Shown piece by piece: positions 6,592 through 12,046 of a stretch of DNA of 12,046 bases; position 1 is the stretch's first letter; each line of letters opens with the position of its first letter. The stretch covers positions 1 to 12,046 of the forward strand of contig UQRJ01000058.1 of the NCBI GenBank assembly GCA_900543345.1. Reading direction: 5' to 3'. A model generated the notes under the pieces. It saw nothing but the letters and a program-made list of their open reading frames with translations. It ran no database searches and had not been told where the DNA came from. The DNA is from an uncultured Sporolactobacillus sp. (lineage in GTDB: Bacteria > Bacillota > Bacilli > Bacillales > Sporolactobacillaceae). The position numbers and the translations under genes are program-made.

Positions 6592-6673
6592 TCTCGCCGG
6601 CAGCAGAACTGCTGCAGAAAGCGCCGGGGATCATCCCGTAATGACGGCGCATTTCTTTAGGCTACTCCCCTTT
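6587..6673 (-). promoter_or_regulatory. yybP-ykoY manganese riboswitch aptamer
   Basis: The - strand begins with AAAGGGGAGTAGC (6673-6661), the conserved 5' block of this family, and ends with GCGAGACCTTT (6597-6587), close to the GCAAGACCUUU end of the Lactococcus lactis riboswitch as I recall it. Helix P1 is AAAGG with CCTTT. Between them CGTCATTACG and CCGGC match the conserved metal-site arm, capped here by GGGA-TGA-TCCC. A hairpin GCAGCA-GTTC-TGCTGC (6605-6620) precedes the 3' block. The family senses Mn2+ and sits upstream of TerC-type exporters, as here. The segment between TAGC and the metal-site arm is only about 10 bases with no evident P2 hairpin. Confidence 0.92.
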
Positions 6674-6700
6674 ATGGAGGTTATTCTTTTCGTTATCCTC

Positions 6701-6730
6701 AGCATATCTCAGGACGAACTTCGTTGTCAA
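6701..6730 (-). promoter_or_regulatory. sigmaA-type promoter of the terC riboswitch leader
   Basis: A perfect TTGACA (6730-6725), an 18-base spacer and TATGCT (6706-6701) on the - strand. The predicted start near 6694 lies about 20 bases before the aptamer, the expected geometry. It also shows that the terC pair need not depend on transcription from cgoX. Confidence 0.7.
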
Positions 6731-6772
6731 CTAAAAACTTTCAATTTGCTGCCGCAACATGATACGGCCGTT

Positions 6773-8146
6773 TCAGTTTCTAAGATGCTTTAGATGATTC
6801 ATCGTCTGTTCGGCCGCACGGTATGCGCTCTCCACACAATCCGGCAAACCGACGCCGTGAAGCATGGCGCCGCAGGCATAAACGCCGTCCATTTTCTCCA
6901 GTGCCCGTTCGAACTGCCGCACACGTTCGTCGTGACCGACCGTGTATTGCGGCATATTATTCGTCTGCCGGGTGATGACGGAGAACAGCGGCGATCCGAA
7001 CCTGCCTATCTTTCTAAGATCACCGAGTGCCGTTTGCTCGATCACTTCATCGCCTTTAGCGACAAGCGATGAATCACCGGCACCGCCGACGTAGGTACGG
7101 ATCAGTGTCGCGTCCGTCGGTGCCGCATACGGCCATTTGTGATCCATGAAACTGCATGCCGTGATATGCAATCCCTCTTTTCGGGAGACGACATAGCCGC
7201 TGCCGGCAAACGGTCCGACATCTTTTTTCTTAAAAGCCAGTGCCACGGTGGCCGTTGAAGTGCGCTTATCATCCGAAAGACTCTGAGCTTCGGAAAAACC
7301 GAGCAGCGGGCCGAATTGCTGCGGCGAAGCAGCAAAAATTACGGCATCGGCATGCAACACCTCGCCGCTTGCTAAAGCAATCTTTCCCGGACGGACCCGG
7401 ACCGCCTGGGTATTCAGCCGGATATCGTCGGCTGCGGCGGCCAACCGCTTGGCCAATCCGCTTAATCCGCAGTTCAGTGATATAAATGGGCCCGCGGACG
7501 GCTTCGATTTACCGACTGGTTTCGACGGTCGCAAGCTTTTCATTCCCAGAATCAGGCTGCGGTACTTTTTTTCAATGGCCGCAAATTGCGGCAATGTCGC
7601 CTCCAAACTCATGTCGGCCAGATCGCCGTTATAAATGCCGGAGAGCAGCGGCTCGATCATGTTGGTGACCACTTCCGATCCAAGGCGCCTTTCAAAGAAA
7701 GTCTTTAGGGAGATATCCCGATCGCGATGCACCCGCGGAATCAGCAGGTCCATCGCCGCTCGCAGTTTCCCGACCGGACCGATCAGCCCGGTAGTGACCA
7801 TCGGCAGCAGCCGGGTCGGCACCCCCATGACTGAACCCTTCGGCATACTGCGCAGCCGCCGGTTGACATAGATATAGCTTGCTCCAGGCTGCGAGTGAAC
7901 GAGCCGATTTCCCAATCCGACGGCACGGATCAGGTCAATTAACCGCGGCTTTCGAGCCAAAAAACCTTCCGGACCGCACTCAATCGTGAATCCGTCCCGT
8001 TTTACCGTTTTTATTTTCCCGCCGATCCGATTTGCGCTCTCCAGCACAATCACACGAGCTTTCGGGCACATCTGTTTTATGTAGTAAACAGCGGCAAGTC
8101 CCGAGATGCCGGCGCCGATAACGACGACTTCGCGATGTTCCGACAT
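6773..8146 (-). CDS. cgoX: Coproporphyrinogen III oxidase, Gram-positive HemY type
   Basis: A 457-aa FAD enzyme of the HemY/CgoX family. In the coproporphyrin-dependent heme pathway of Gram-positives it oxidises coproporphyrinogen III to coproporphyrin III; it was formerly called protoporphyrinogen oxidase. Visible features are an N-terminal Rossmann motif (VVVIGAGISGLAA, glycines 11, 13 and 16), E36 at the end of beta-2 (VIVLESANRIGGK), and the family blocks MIEPLLSGIYNGD and YRSLILGMKSLRP. MPQYTVGHDERV and the C-terminal FAD motif YACGAMLHGVGLPDCVESAY complete it. No signal peptide is seen. The ATG follows AGGAGGGG (8153-8160) by 6 bases. B. subtilis keeps this gene in hemEHY, but here no hemE or hemH is adjacent. 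It lies 45 bases after liaR with no visible terminator and may be read from the lia operon. Confidence 0.94.
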   Translation of the reverse strand: MSEHREVVVIGAGISGLAAVYYIKQMCPKARVIVLESANRIGGKIKTVKRDGFTIECGPEGFLARKPRLIDLIRAVGLGNRLVHSQPGASYIYVNRRLRSMPKGSVMGVPTRLLPMVTTGLIGPVGKLRAAMDLLIPRVHRDRDISLKTFFERRLGSEVVTNMIEPLLSGIYNGDLADMSLEATLPQFAAIEKKYRSLILGMKSLRPSKPVGKSKPSAGPFISLNCGLSGLAKRLAAAADDIRLNTQAVRVRPGKIALASGEVLHADAVIFAASPQQFGPLLGFSEAQSLSDDKRTSTATVALAFKKKDVGPFAGSGYVVSRKEGLHITACSFMDHKWPYAAPTDATLIRTYVGGAGDSSLVAKGDEVIEQTALGDLRKIGRFGSPLFSVITRQTNNMPQYTVGHDERVRQFERALEKMDGVYACGAMLHGVGLPDCVESAYRAAEQTMNHLKHLRN

Positions 8147-8191
8147 GACTATCCCCTCCTGCGGTTTTTGTGAATATAACTTCTGCTTGGC

Positions 8192-8836
8192 TCAGGCCCG
8201 CTCATCGTCGAACAGATGATGACGGTAGGCATAGACCGCGGCCTGTGTACGATCGGAGACACCGAGTTTGCTGAAAATGCTGCTCACGTGCGTCTTGACA
8301 GTTTTGATGCCGATATAGAGCCGCTCGGCGATTTCCGCATTATTTCTTCCCTGGGCGATCAGCCGCAGCACATCGCGTTCCCGCGATGTCAGTTCATCAA
8401 ACGGTTCCGGCTCGCGGTGCAGACCGGAAACCAGTTTGCGAGCGACCTTACCGTCAAGAACCGTTTTACCGCTGATCGCCTTGCGAATCGCCTGAATAAT
8501 CTCATCCGCCGAGGCCGTTTTCAATAGATAACTGATCGCCCCCGCTTCAATCGCCGGGAATACTTTTTGGTCATCATAAAAACTGGTTAGAATGATGATT
8601 TTGATTATCGGATGACGACTGAGAATCGTTTTGGTGGCTTCGATACCGTTGCCATTTTCCATCACCAGATCCATCAGAATCACATCCGGCCCGCACTCAT
8701 CTGCGCGGCGAACGGCTTCGTTGCCGCTCGTTGCTTCACCGACGACCGAAATGCCGTCTTCTGTCGCCAGATAAGCTTTCAGTCCTTTACGCACCATATC
8801 GTGATCGTCGACAATCATGACTTTAATGTCTGTCAT
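8192..8836 (-). CDS. liaR: LiaR/VraR-type response regulator (NarL family)
   Basis: A 214-aa two-component response regulator. The receiver domain (about 1-120) has the acidic pair D10-D11, phosphoacceptor D56 (VILMDLVM), T84 and K106. The C-terminal LuxR-type helix-turn-helix (about 148-206) reads LTSRERDVLRLIAQGRNNAE followed by IAERLYIGIKTVKTHVSSIF. Sequence and operon order identify it as LiaR/VraR, which activates the cell-envelope stress response when phosphorylated by LiaS. Its ATG lies inside the last codons of liaS (14-base overlap), so translation is coupled. The local ribosome binding site is only a purine stretch (GAAGAAAG). Its target operon is unknown, since no liaI or liaH gene is in the window. 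Confidence 0.93.
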   Translation of the reverse strand: MTDIKVMIVDDHDMVRKGLKAYLATEDGISVVGEATSGNEAVRRADECGPDVILMDLVMENGNGIEATKTILSRHPIIKIIILTSFYDDQKVFPAIEAGAISYLLKTASADEIIQAIRKAISGKTVLDGKVARKLVSGLHREPEPFDELTSRERDVLRLIAQGRNNAEIAERLYIGIKTVKTHVSSIFSKLGVSDRTQAAVYAYRHHLFDDERA

Positions 8837-9881
8837 CTTTCTTCACTGCCCCTCTATGAACCGGAACGCGGATGTTAACCGACGTTCCTTCTCCTTGATG
8901 TGTTGTCAGCATGAAGTGGCCGCCGATTTCCGTCGCCCGCTCACGCATCGTTTTCAGTCCGTAAGAAGCGATCTTCGTCTGATTCGGATCGAAGCCGCGA
9001 CCATTATCAAAGATAGACAAGGTCACTAAGTCCTTGCTTTCGTGCAACGACAGGATGACTTTCGTCGCTTCCGAATGCCGCAGTGCATTAGACAGCGCCT
9101 CCTGGCTGAGCCGGAATAAATGATTTTCAATTCCCTTTGTCAGCCCCTTGACCGGTTCGATCGCAGCTTCAAAATGAATCGACATCTTGCCGTCCAGTTC
9201 TCGGATCAATCGTCTCAATCCTTCGTCGAGCGCATCGTCATTCAGACGCACCGGGCGCAGATGCAGCAAAAGTGCCCGCATTTCGGCCTGCGCCTTGCGG
9301 GCGATGTCGGATACATCGGCAATGTTTTCGGCCGCCCGCTCAGGATGGGTACGAACGGTCCGCTCAGCGGCCGAGGCCAGCATGGACAACGCGAACAGTT
9401 GCTGGCTGACCGCATCGTGGAGATCGCGCGCCAGTCGCTGCCTCTCTTCCGTTACGGCTTCGCTTTTAATCCGGGCATTCATCTCGACATTCTCATCAAC
9501 TAGGCGTTGCAGCGAGGTCACTTGGGTATCGATTTTATCGGCGAGTTCGTTGAGTGATTGTCCGAGCCGGCCGATGGTTCCGCCGTCCTCTACTTTGATA
9601 CGCGCCGACAGTTTGCCGGACGCCAGTGTTTTGACATACAGGTTGATCGTCTCCAAGCGGTCGCGCCACACCCGGTAATCTTTCATCAGCACAAATAATT
9701 CGCACGCGGATTGCAGAACAAAAGCGGCTAAAAAAACGATGCTGCTGATCAGCAGCGAATGTTCACTGGGAACGAAAAAGAAAAAGCCCTGCATCACGGC
9801 GAAAAGAAGCAGCGAGTCGAAAAAACTGAGTGTCGCTTGCGCGCGGATGACCCGAATCCGATAGTTCATCATCATGATCAC
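8823..9881 (-). CDS. liaS: LiaS/VraS-type sensor histidine kinase
   Basis: A sensor kinase of up to 352 aa. Two membrane segments (about 16-37 and 43-65) enclose a very short extracellular loop, the intramembrane-sensing layout of LiaS. A HAMP-like linker follows (about 66-120). The HisKA_3 dimerisation domain contains phosphoacceptor H155 in EERQRLARDLHDAVSQQLFA. The ATPase domain has N265 (EALSNALRH), DNGRGFD (292-298) and YGLKTMRERA. It phosphorylates LiaR under cell-wall antibiotic stress and is held inactive by LiaF. The start is uncertain: GTG at 9881 gives a typical 4-base GTGA overlap with liaF, while ATGs at 9875, 9872 and 9869 are alternatives that change only a few residues. Residue numbers here use the GTG. 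Confidence 0.92.
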   Translation of the reverse strand: MIMMMNYRIRVIRAQATLSFFDSLLLFAVMQGFFFFVPSEHSLLISSIVFLAAFVLQSACELFVLMKDYRVWRDRLETINLYVKTLASGKLSARIKVEDGGTIGRLGQSLNELADKIDTQVTSLQRLVDENVEMNARIKSEAVTEERQRLARDLHDAVSQQLFALSMLASAAERTVRTHPERAAENIADVSDIARKAQAEMRALLLHLRPVRLNDDALDEGLRRLIRELDGKMSIHFEAAIEPVKGLTKGIENHLFRLSQEALSNALRHSEATKVILSLHESKDLVTLSIFDNGRGFDPNQTKIASYGLKTMRERATEIGGHFMLTTHQGEGTSVNIRVPVHRGAVKKDDRH

Positions 9882-10717
9882 ACCCGATCGATGGTTAAAT
9901 CAATGACTTGAAAATCAAACGAAAAAGCAATTTTTCGCGTCGCATCGTCGTAGTTACCGGTCTGGTAAGTAATATCTCTGAGCACCCCGCTTTGTTTATC
10001 GCTGCCGATCTTAGCGTCACCGACTTTGGCTTTTAAATCGACGCGATAAGCCAGATCGTCGGGTACGGTAATTTTGATATCGCCGACCCATCCTCTCAAC
10101 GTAATCGGAATGGTCTCTTCGGGAATAAACGCTTTCGTAAAATCAAAATTATAATCGGCAATGCGGACATTTTCGTTCATCGGTTTGACCATCCAGTTAT
10201 CATGTTTGAAATGCGACTCACGTACGAACGAATTCGTATTCCAGGCTTTCTCATGCTCATCTTTGTGCCATGTCTCATGGCCGTTTGGGCGGTTTTGCTC
10301 TTCGAAGTCATTGCCGTCTTCCATTATCCGAATCACCTTGTGCCTGCCGTGCCTTGAAAAACCGGCGCTCGGCGACATGATTATATGATCGCCAAGCAGC
10401 ATGCCCAGTCCGAAATAGATGATCAAATAAGGCCATAATTTCCAGATATCCGTCCAGCCGAAGGTCAGCAAATCATGCCGGCCGGCAATCAGCAAGCCAC
10501 CGTAAATCAAGAAGAAAAAACCCCAGAAAAAATTCGGTCTTCTGCGATGGAACAAAGGGACAAAAAGCAGCAGAATTCCTGCACATACAATGCCGTAAGC
10601 GACATAGCCGCCGATGGCCGGCATTATTTCCGAGGAAATCAGGCCCAGGCTCTCCAGCAGCCAGTACACCCCAAGCATCACTATCGCCAATGCCGCCAAT
10701 ATTTTCCCAGCAGACAT
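9878..10717 (-). CDS. liaF: LiaF-type inhibitor of the LiaSR system
   Basis: A 279-aa protein. The N-terminal part (about 1-115) has four hydrophobic segments. A charged linker rich in His, Asp and Glu follows (about 120-185). The soluble C-terminal domain (about 187-279) carries the LiaF signature, YNFDFTKAFIPEETIPITLR then GWVGDIKITVPDDLAYRVD and a closing FQVIDLTIDRV. LiaF is a membrane inhibitor that keeps LiaS in phosphatase mode until envelope stress occurs. The order liaF-liaS-liaR matches Firmicutes. The ATG at 10717 follows AAGAAAGGA by about 10 bases. The divergent neighbour is a ferritin-like gene, so liaI, liaH and liaG of the Bacillus operon are absent here and this is the first gene of the transcript. 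Confidence 0.92.
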   Translation of the reverse strand: MSAGKILAALAIVMLGVYWLLESLGLISSEIMPAIGGYVAYGIVCAGILLLFVPLFHRRRPNFFWGFFFLIYGGLLIAGRHDLLTFGWTDIWKLWPYLIIYFGLGMLLGDHIIMSPSAGFSRHGRHKVIRIMEDGNDFEEQNRPNGHETWHKDEHEKAWNTNSFVRESHFKHDNWMVKPMNENVRIADYNFDFTKAFIPEETIPITLRGWVGDIKITVPDDLAYRVDLKAKVGDAKIGSDKQSGVLRDITYQTGNYDDATRKIAFSFDFQVIDLTIDRV

Positions 10718-10773
10718 TCAATCGTCATCCTTTCTTCCCCGTCCGGTCATTTCGCATTATGACTTACATTATC

Positions 10774-10802
10774 ACTATACAGAGTGACGGATCACATTTC
10801 CA
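10774..10802 (-). promoter_or_regulatory. candidate promoter of the liaFSR operon
   Basis: TGGAAA (10802-10797), a 17-base spacer and TATAGT (10779-10774) on the - strand would start transcription near 10767, about 50 bases before liaF. A short dyad GTGA-CGGA-TCAC (10784-10795) sits in the spacer. Whether it is a LiaR or other operator is unknown. Confidence 0.42.
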
Positions 10803-10873
10803 TAGACCATAAGCGGTTTTTCTCTCCGTCCGCGGATGGAGTGTCTAACGGAAAATTCATCAAAATGTGACCG

Positions 10874-10886
10874 TATGGCTTCCATA
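10874..10886. repeat. short inverted repeat in the liaF/ferritin intergenic region
   Basis: TATGG-CTT-CCATA is a perfect 5-bp dyad in the 244-base divergent region. It lies 15 bases before the sigmaB-like -35 of the ferritin gene. It is a possible regulator site, but it is short enough to arise by chance. Confidence 0.25.
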
Positions 10887-10900
10887 TTCGTGTAAATTAG

Positions 10901-10926
10901 GTTTATTCTTAAGTGAGAAAGGGAAT
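10901..10926 (+). promoter_or_regulatory. sigmaB-type (general stress) promoter for the ferritin-like gene
   Basis: GTTTAT (10901-10906, preceded by AG), a 14-base spacer and GGGAAT (10921-10926) fit the sigmaB consensus GTTTWW-N13-15-GGGWAW. The predicted start near 10933 gives a leader of about 29 bases, which just contains the ribosome binding site. A perfect dyad AGAAAG-GGAAT-CTTTCT (10916-10932) overlaps the -10. Confidence 0.65.
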
Positions 10927-10961
10927 CTTTCTAAATGAATACGAAGAAGGGATGATCATTC

Positions 10962-11396
10962 ATGGATAAGAAACTCGAAACATTGATCACGGGGCTCAAT
11001 AAGGATTTGGCCGGTGAATATTCTGCCGTCATTCAATATAATTATTATGCAACAACGGTTGCCGGCCTGAACTATCAGATTCTGAAGCCGTTTTTTGAAG
11101 CGGAAATTCCCGACGAACTCGGACATGCGGCATATCTTTCCGAGAAAATCGCCAACCTTGGCGGCGAACCGACAACGGTTCCTGCACCGGTCGCTAAAGT
11201 AACCGACGCCAAAGCGATGCTGGCAAACGCACGTCAAGCCGAAGCAGATACATTGAAAAATTATCGTGAACGGCGCAGCCAGGCTCAGGAACTGGGTATG
11301 ATCGAATTGGTTGTCCGGCTCGAAGATATGATTTCCGATGAGCAGAAGCATCTGGAAAAGTTGACAAAGACCTTGAAAGACCCGGCTTTTGCCTGA
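10962..11396 (+). CDS. Bacterioferritin-like protein without the heme-ligand Met
   Basis: A 144-aa four-helix protein of the ferritin-like superfamily. All six di-iron ligands of bacterioferritin appear at nearly the same positions: E19 (GEYSAVIQY), E52 and H55 (PDELGHAAYL), E94, E127 and H130 (SDEQKH). E. coli Bfr uses 18, 51, 54, 94, 127 and 130. This suggests an intact ferroxidase centre for iron oxidation and storage, or peroxide protection. The position after E52, the heme-binding Met in E. coli Bfr, is Leu, so heme binding at the dimer interface is doubtful. It is shorter than Bfr (158 aa). The ATG at 10962 follows AGAAGGGA by about 10 bases; the ATG at 10952 is out of frame. Stress control is inferred from the sigmaB-like promoter. 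It ends at a strong bidirectional terminator. A mini-ferritin with another role is possible. Confidence 0.85.
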   Translation: MDKKLETLITGLNKDLAGEYSAVIQYNYYATTVAGLNYQILKPFFEAEIPDELGHAAYLSEKIANLGGEPTTVPAPVAKVTDAKAMLANARQAEADTLKNYRERRSQAQELGMIELVVRLEDMISDEQKHLEKLTKTLKDPAFA

Positions 11397-11419
11397 TCAA
11401 TGCTTACATCGTTCGTTTG

Positions 11420-11455
11420 AAAAAGCGGACCGGCACGTTGGCCGGCCCGCTTTTT
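11420..11455. terminator. bidirectional intrinsic terminator between ferritin-like gene and ecsB
   Basis: AAAAAGCGG-A-CCGGC (11420-11434) pairs with GCCGG-C-CCGCTTTTT (11441-11455), with one A-C mismatch and a 6-base loop. It begins 24 bases after the ferritin-like stop and ends at the ecsB stop. The A5 and T5 flanks let it end transcripts from both sides. Confidence 0.9.
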
Positions 11456-12007
11456 CATTGCTCCGTCTTCGCCAGTTTGCGACGCAAATAGAAGAATGAA
11501 AAAAGGAAAGCTGTTGCCGCCGACGCACTAAGCAGCCAAGCAAAAGCAGGCAAGCTGGCCATACCGGCACCGCCGGCCGCGGCCAGCGGTACGCTTTCAA
11601 TCAGCAGCAGAGACAGAACCAACCGAACCATCGCTCGCCTTCGGTAGCACCCGGGTATTGGATACAAACCGGCCAATGCCTGCGGAAACGGATGTTTCCA
11701 CAGCGGCAACAGCTGCAGTCCGGTTATAAAGATAAAGGAAACTGCCAGAAAGACGGTAAAATAGCCGATATGCACAAAATAGCATGTGATCGCCCCGACC
11801 AGAGTCAGCCTGATATACGGCCCGAAATAGTCATCCGAGCGAAGGAAAGTCTTCACCAGCAATTGATTGTCCACATGGGCGGCATCGAACCGGCGGACGG
11901 GAAACAACAGACTGAGCAGCCGGCGCGGACGGACACCGTGCCTCAGTTGGGGGACATCGGTGAACAAGTTGGCAAAGCGCAGAAAACGCAGTGCCGCTTG
12001 CTCCTCC
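11455..12007 (-). CDS. ecsB: EcsB-like ABC transporter permease, C-terminal fragment
   Basis: About 183 C-terminal residues of a membrane protein whose start lies off the right end. Hydrophobic stretches are YIRLTLVGAITCYFVHIGYF, then VFLAVSFIFITGLQLLPLW, and two more before the basic tail LRRKLAKTEQ. The block LVKTFLRSDDYFGPYIRLTL with GLQLLPLWKH resembles EcsB, the permease of the EcsAB ABC transporter. In Bacillus this affects exoenzyme secretion, competence and intramembrane proteolysis through RasP. Identification is by recalled similarity and has no ecsA in view to confirm it. The frame stays open through the adapter to an ATG at 12036, but MGSEMCIRDR at its start is translated adapter. 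No ecsC follows, since the bidirectional terminator lies at the stop. Confidence 0.75.
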
Positions 12008-12046
12008 CTGTCTCTTATACACATCTCCGAGCCCACGAGACCCTAA
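12008..12046 (-). other. Nextera i7-side adapter remnant (artifact)
   Basis: Bases 12008-12041 are the exact reverse complement of the Nextera read-2 transposase adapter. The last five bases, CCTAA, are the first five of the reverse complement of the 8-base index at the left end. Genomic sequence stops at about 12007. Confidence 0.98.

Noticed and set aside
9187..9678. Long open frames on the + strand opposite liaS (for example 9187-9678) and similar frames opposite other genes.
   Set aside because: They are antisense to well-supported genes, lack ribosome binding sites and show low-complexity Ser/Arg-rich translations typical of shadow frames.

Overview
The window is one complete assembled contig. 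Illumina Nextera (Tn5) adapter sequence is left on both ends, so only about 49-12007 is genomic. The gene set is KhtTU, YitT, an MdtG-type MFS pump, YjbE-type TerC proteins behind a yybP-ykoY manganese riboswitch, CgoX/HemY, LiaFSR, a bacterioferritin-like protein with a sigmaB-type promoter, and EcsB. Together with AGGAGG-type ribosome binding sites, this points to a Gram-positive of the order Bacillales with roughly balanced GC. I cannot name the genus; it does not look like Bacillus subtilis itself. I see no tRNA, rRNA, IS element, prophage or CRISPR array.

Layout, left to right. (+) The 3' part of khtT, then khtU (potassium/proton antiporter module) and a yitT-family membrane protein. (-) An mdtG-like multidrug efflux gene, divergent from (+) a LysR-type regulator that probably controls it. 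(-) Two tandem YjbE-family TerC genes. The upstream copy sits behind a 240-base leader holding a sigmaA-type promoter, a manganese riboswitch and two consecutive intrinsic terminators. (-) cgoX (coproporphyrinogen oxidase) lies downstream of liaF-liaS-liaR (cell-envelope stress sensing) on the same strand. (+) A bacterioferritin-like gene diverges from liaF and has a sigmaB-like promoter. (-) The C-terminal part of ecsB runs off the right end and shares a bidirectional terminator with the ferritin gene.

Functionally the contig is mostly membrane and stress homeostasis: cation balance (KhtTU for potassium, TerC pair for manganese), drug efflux, cell-wall stress signalling, heme synthesis and iron storage. 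The most informative non-coding element is the leader at about 6453-6730. Four alternating AAAGG/CCTTT segments could let one manganese-binding event open two terminators in turn. The family of this riboswitch is known; the tandem arrangement is what deserves a second look.
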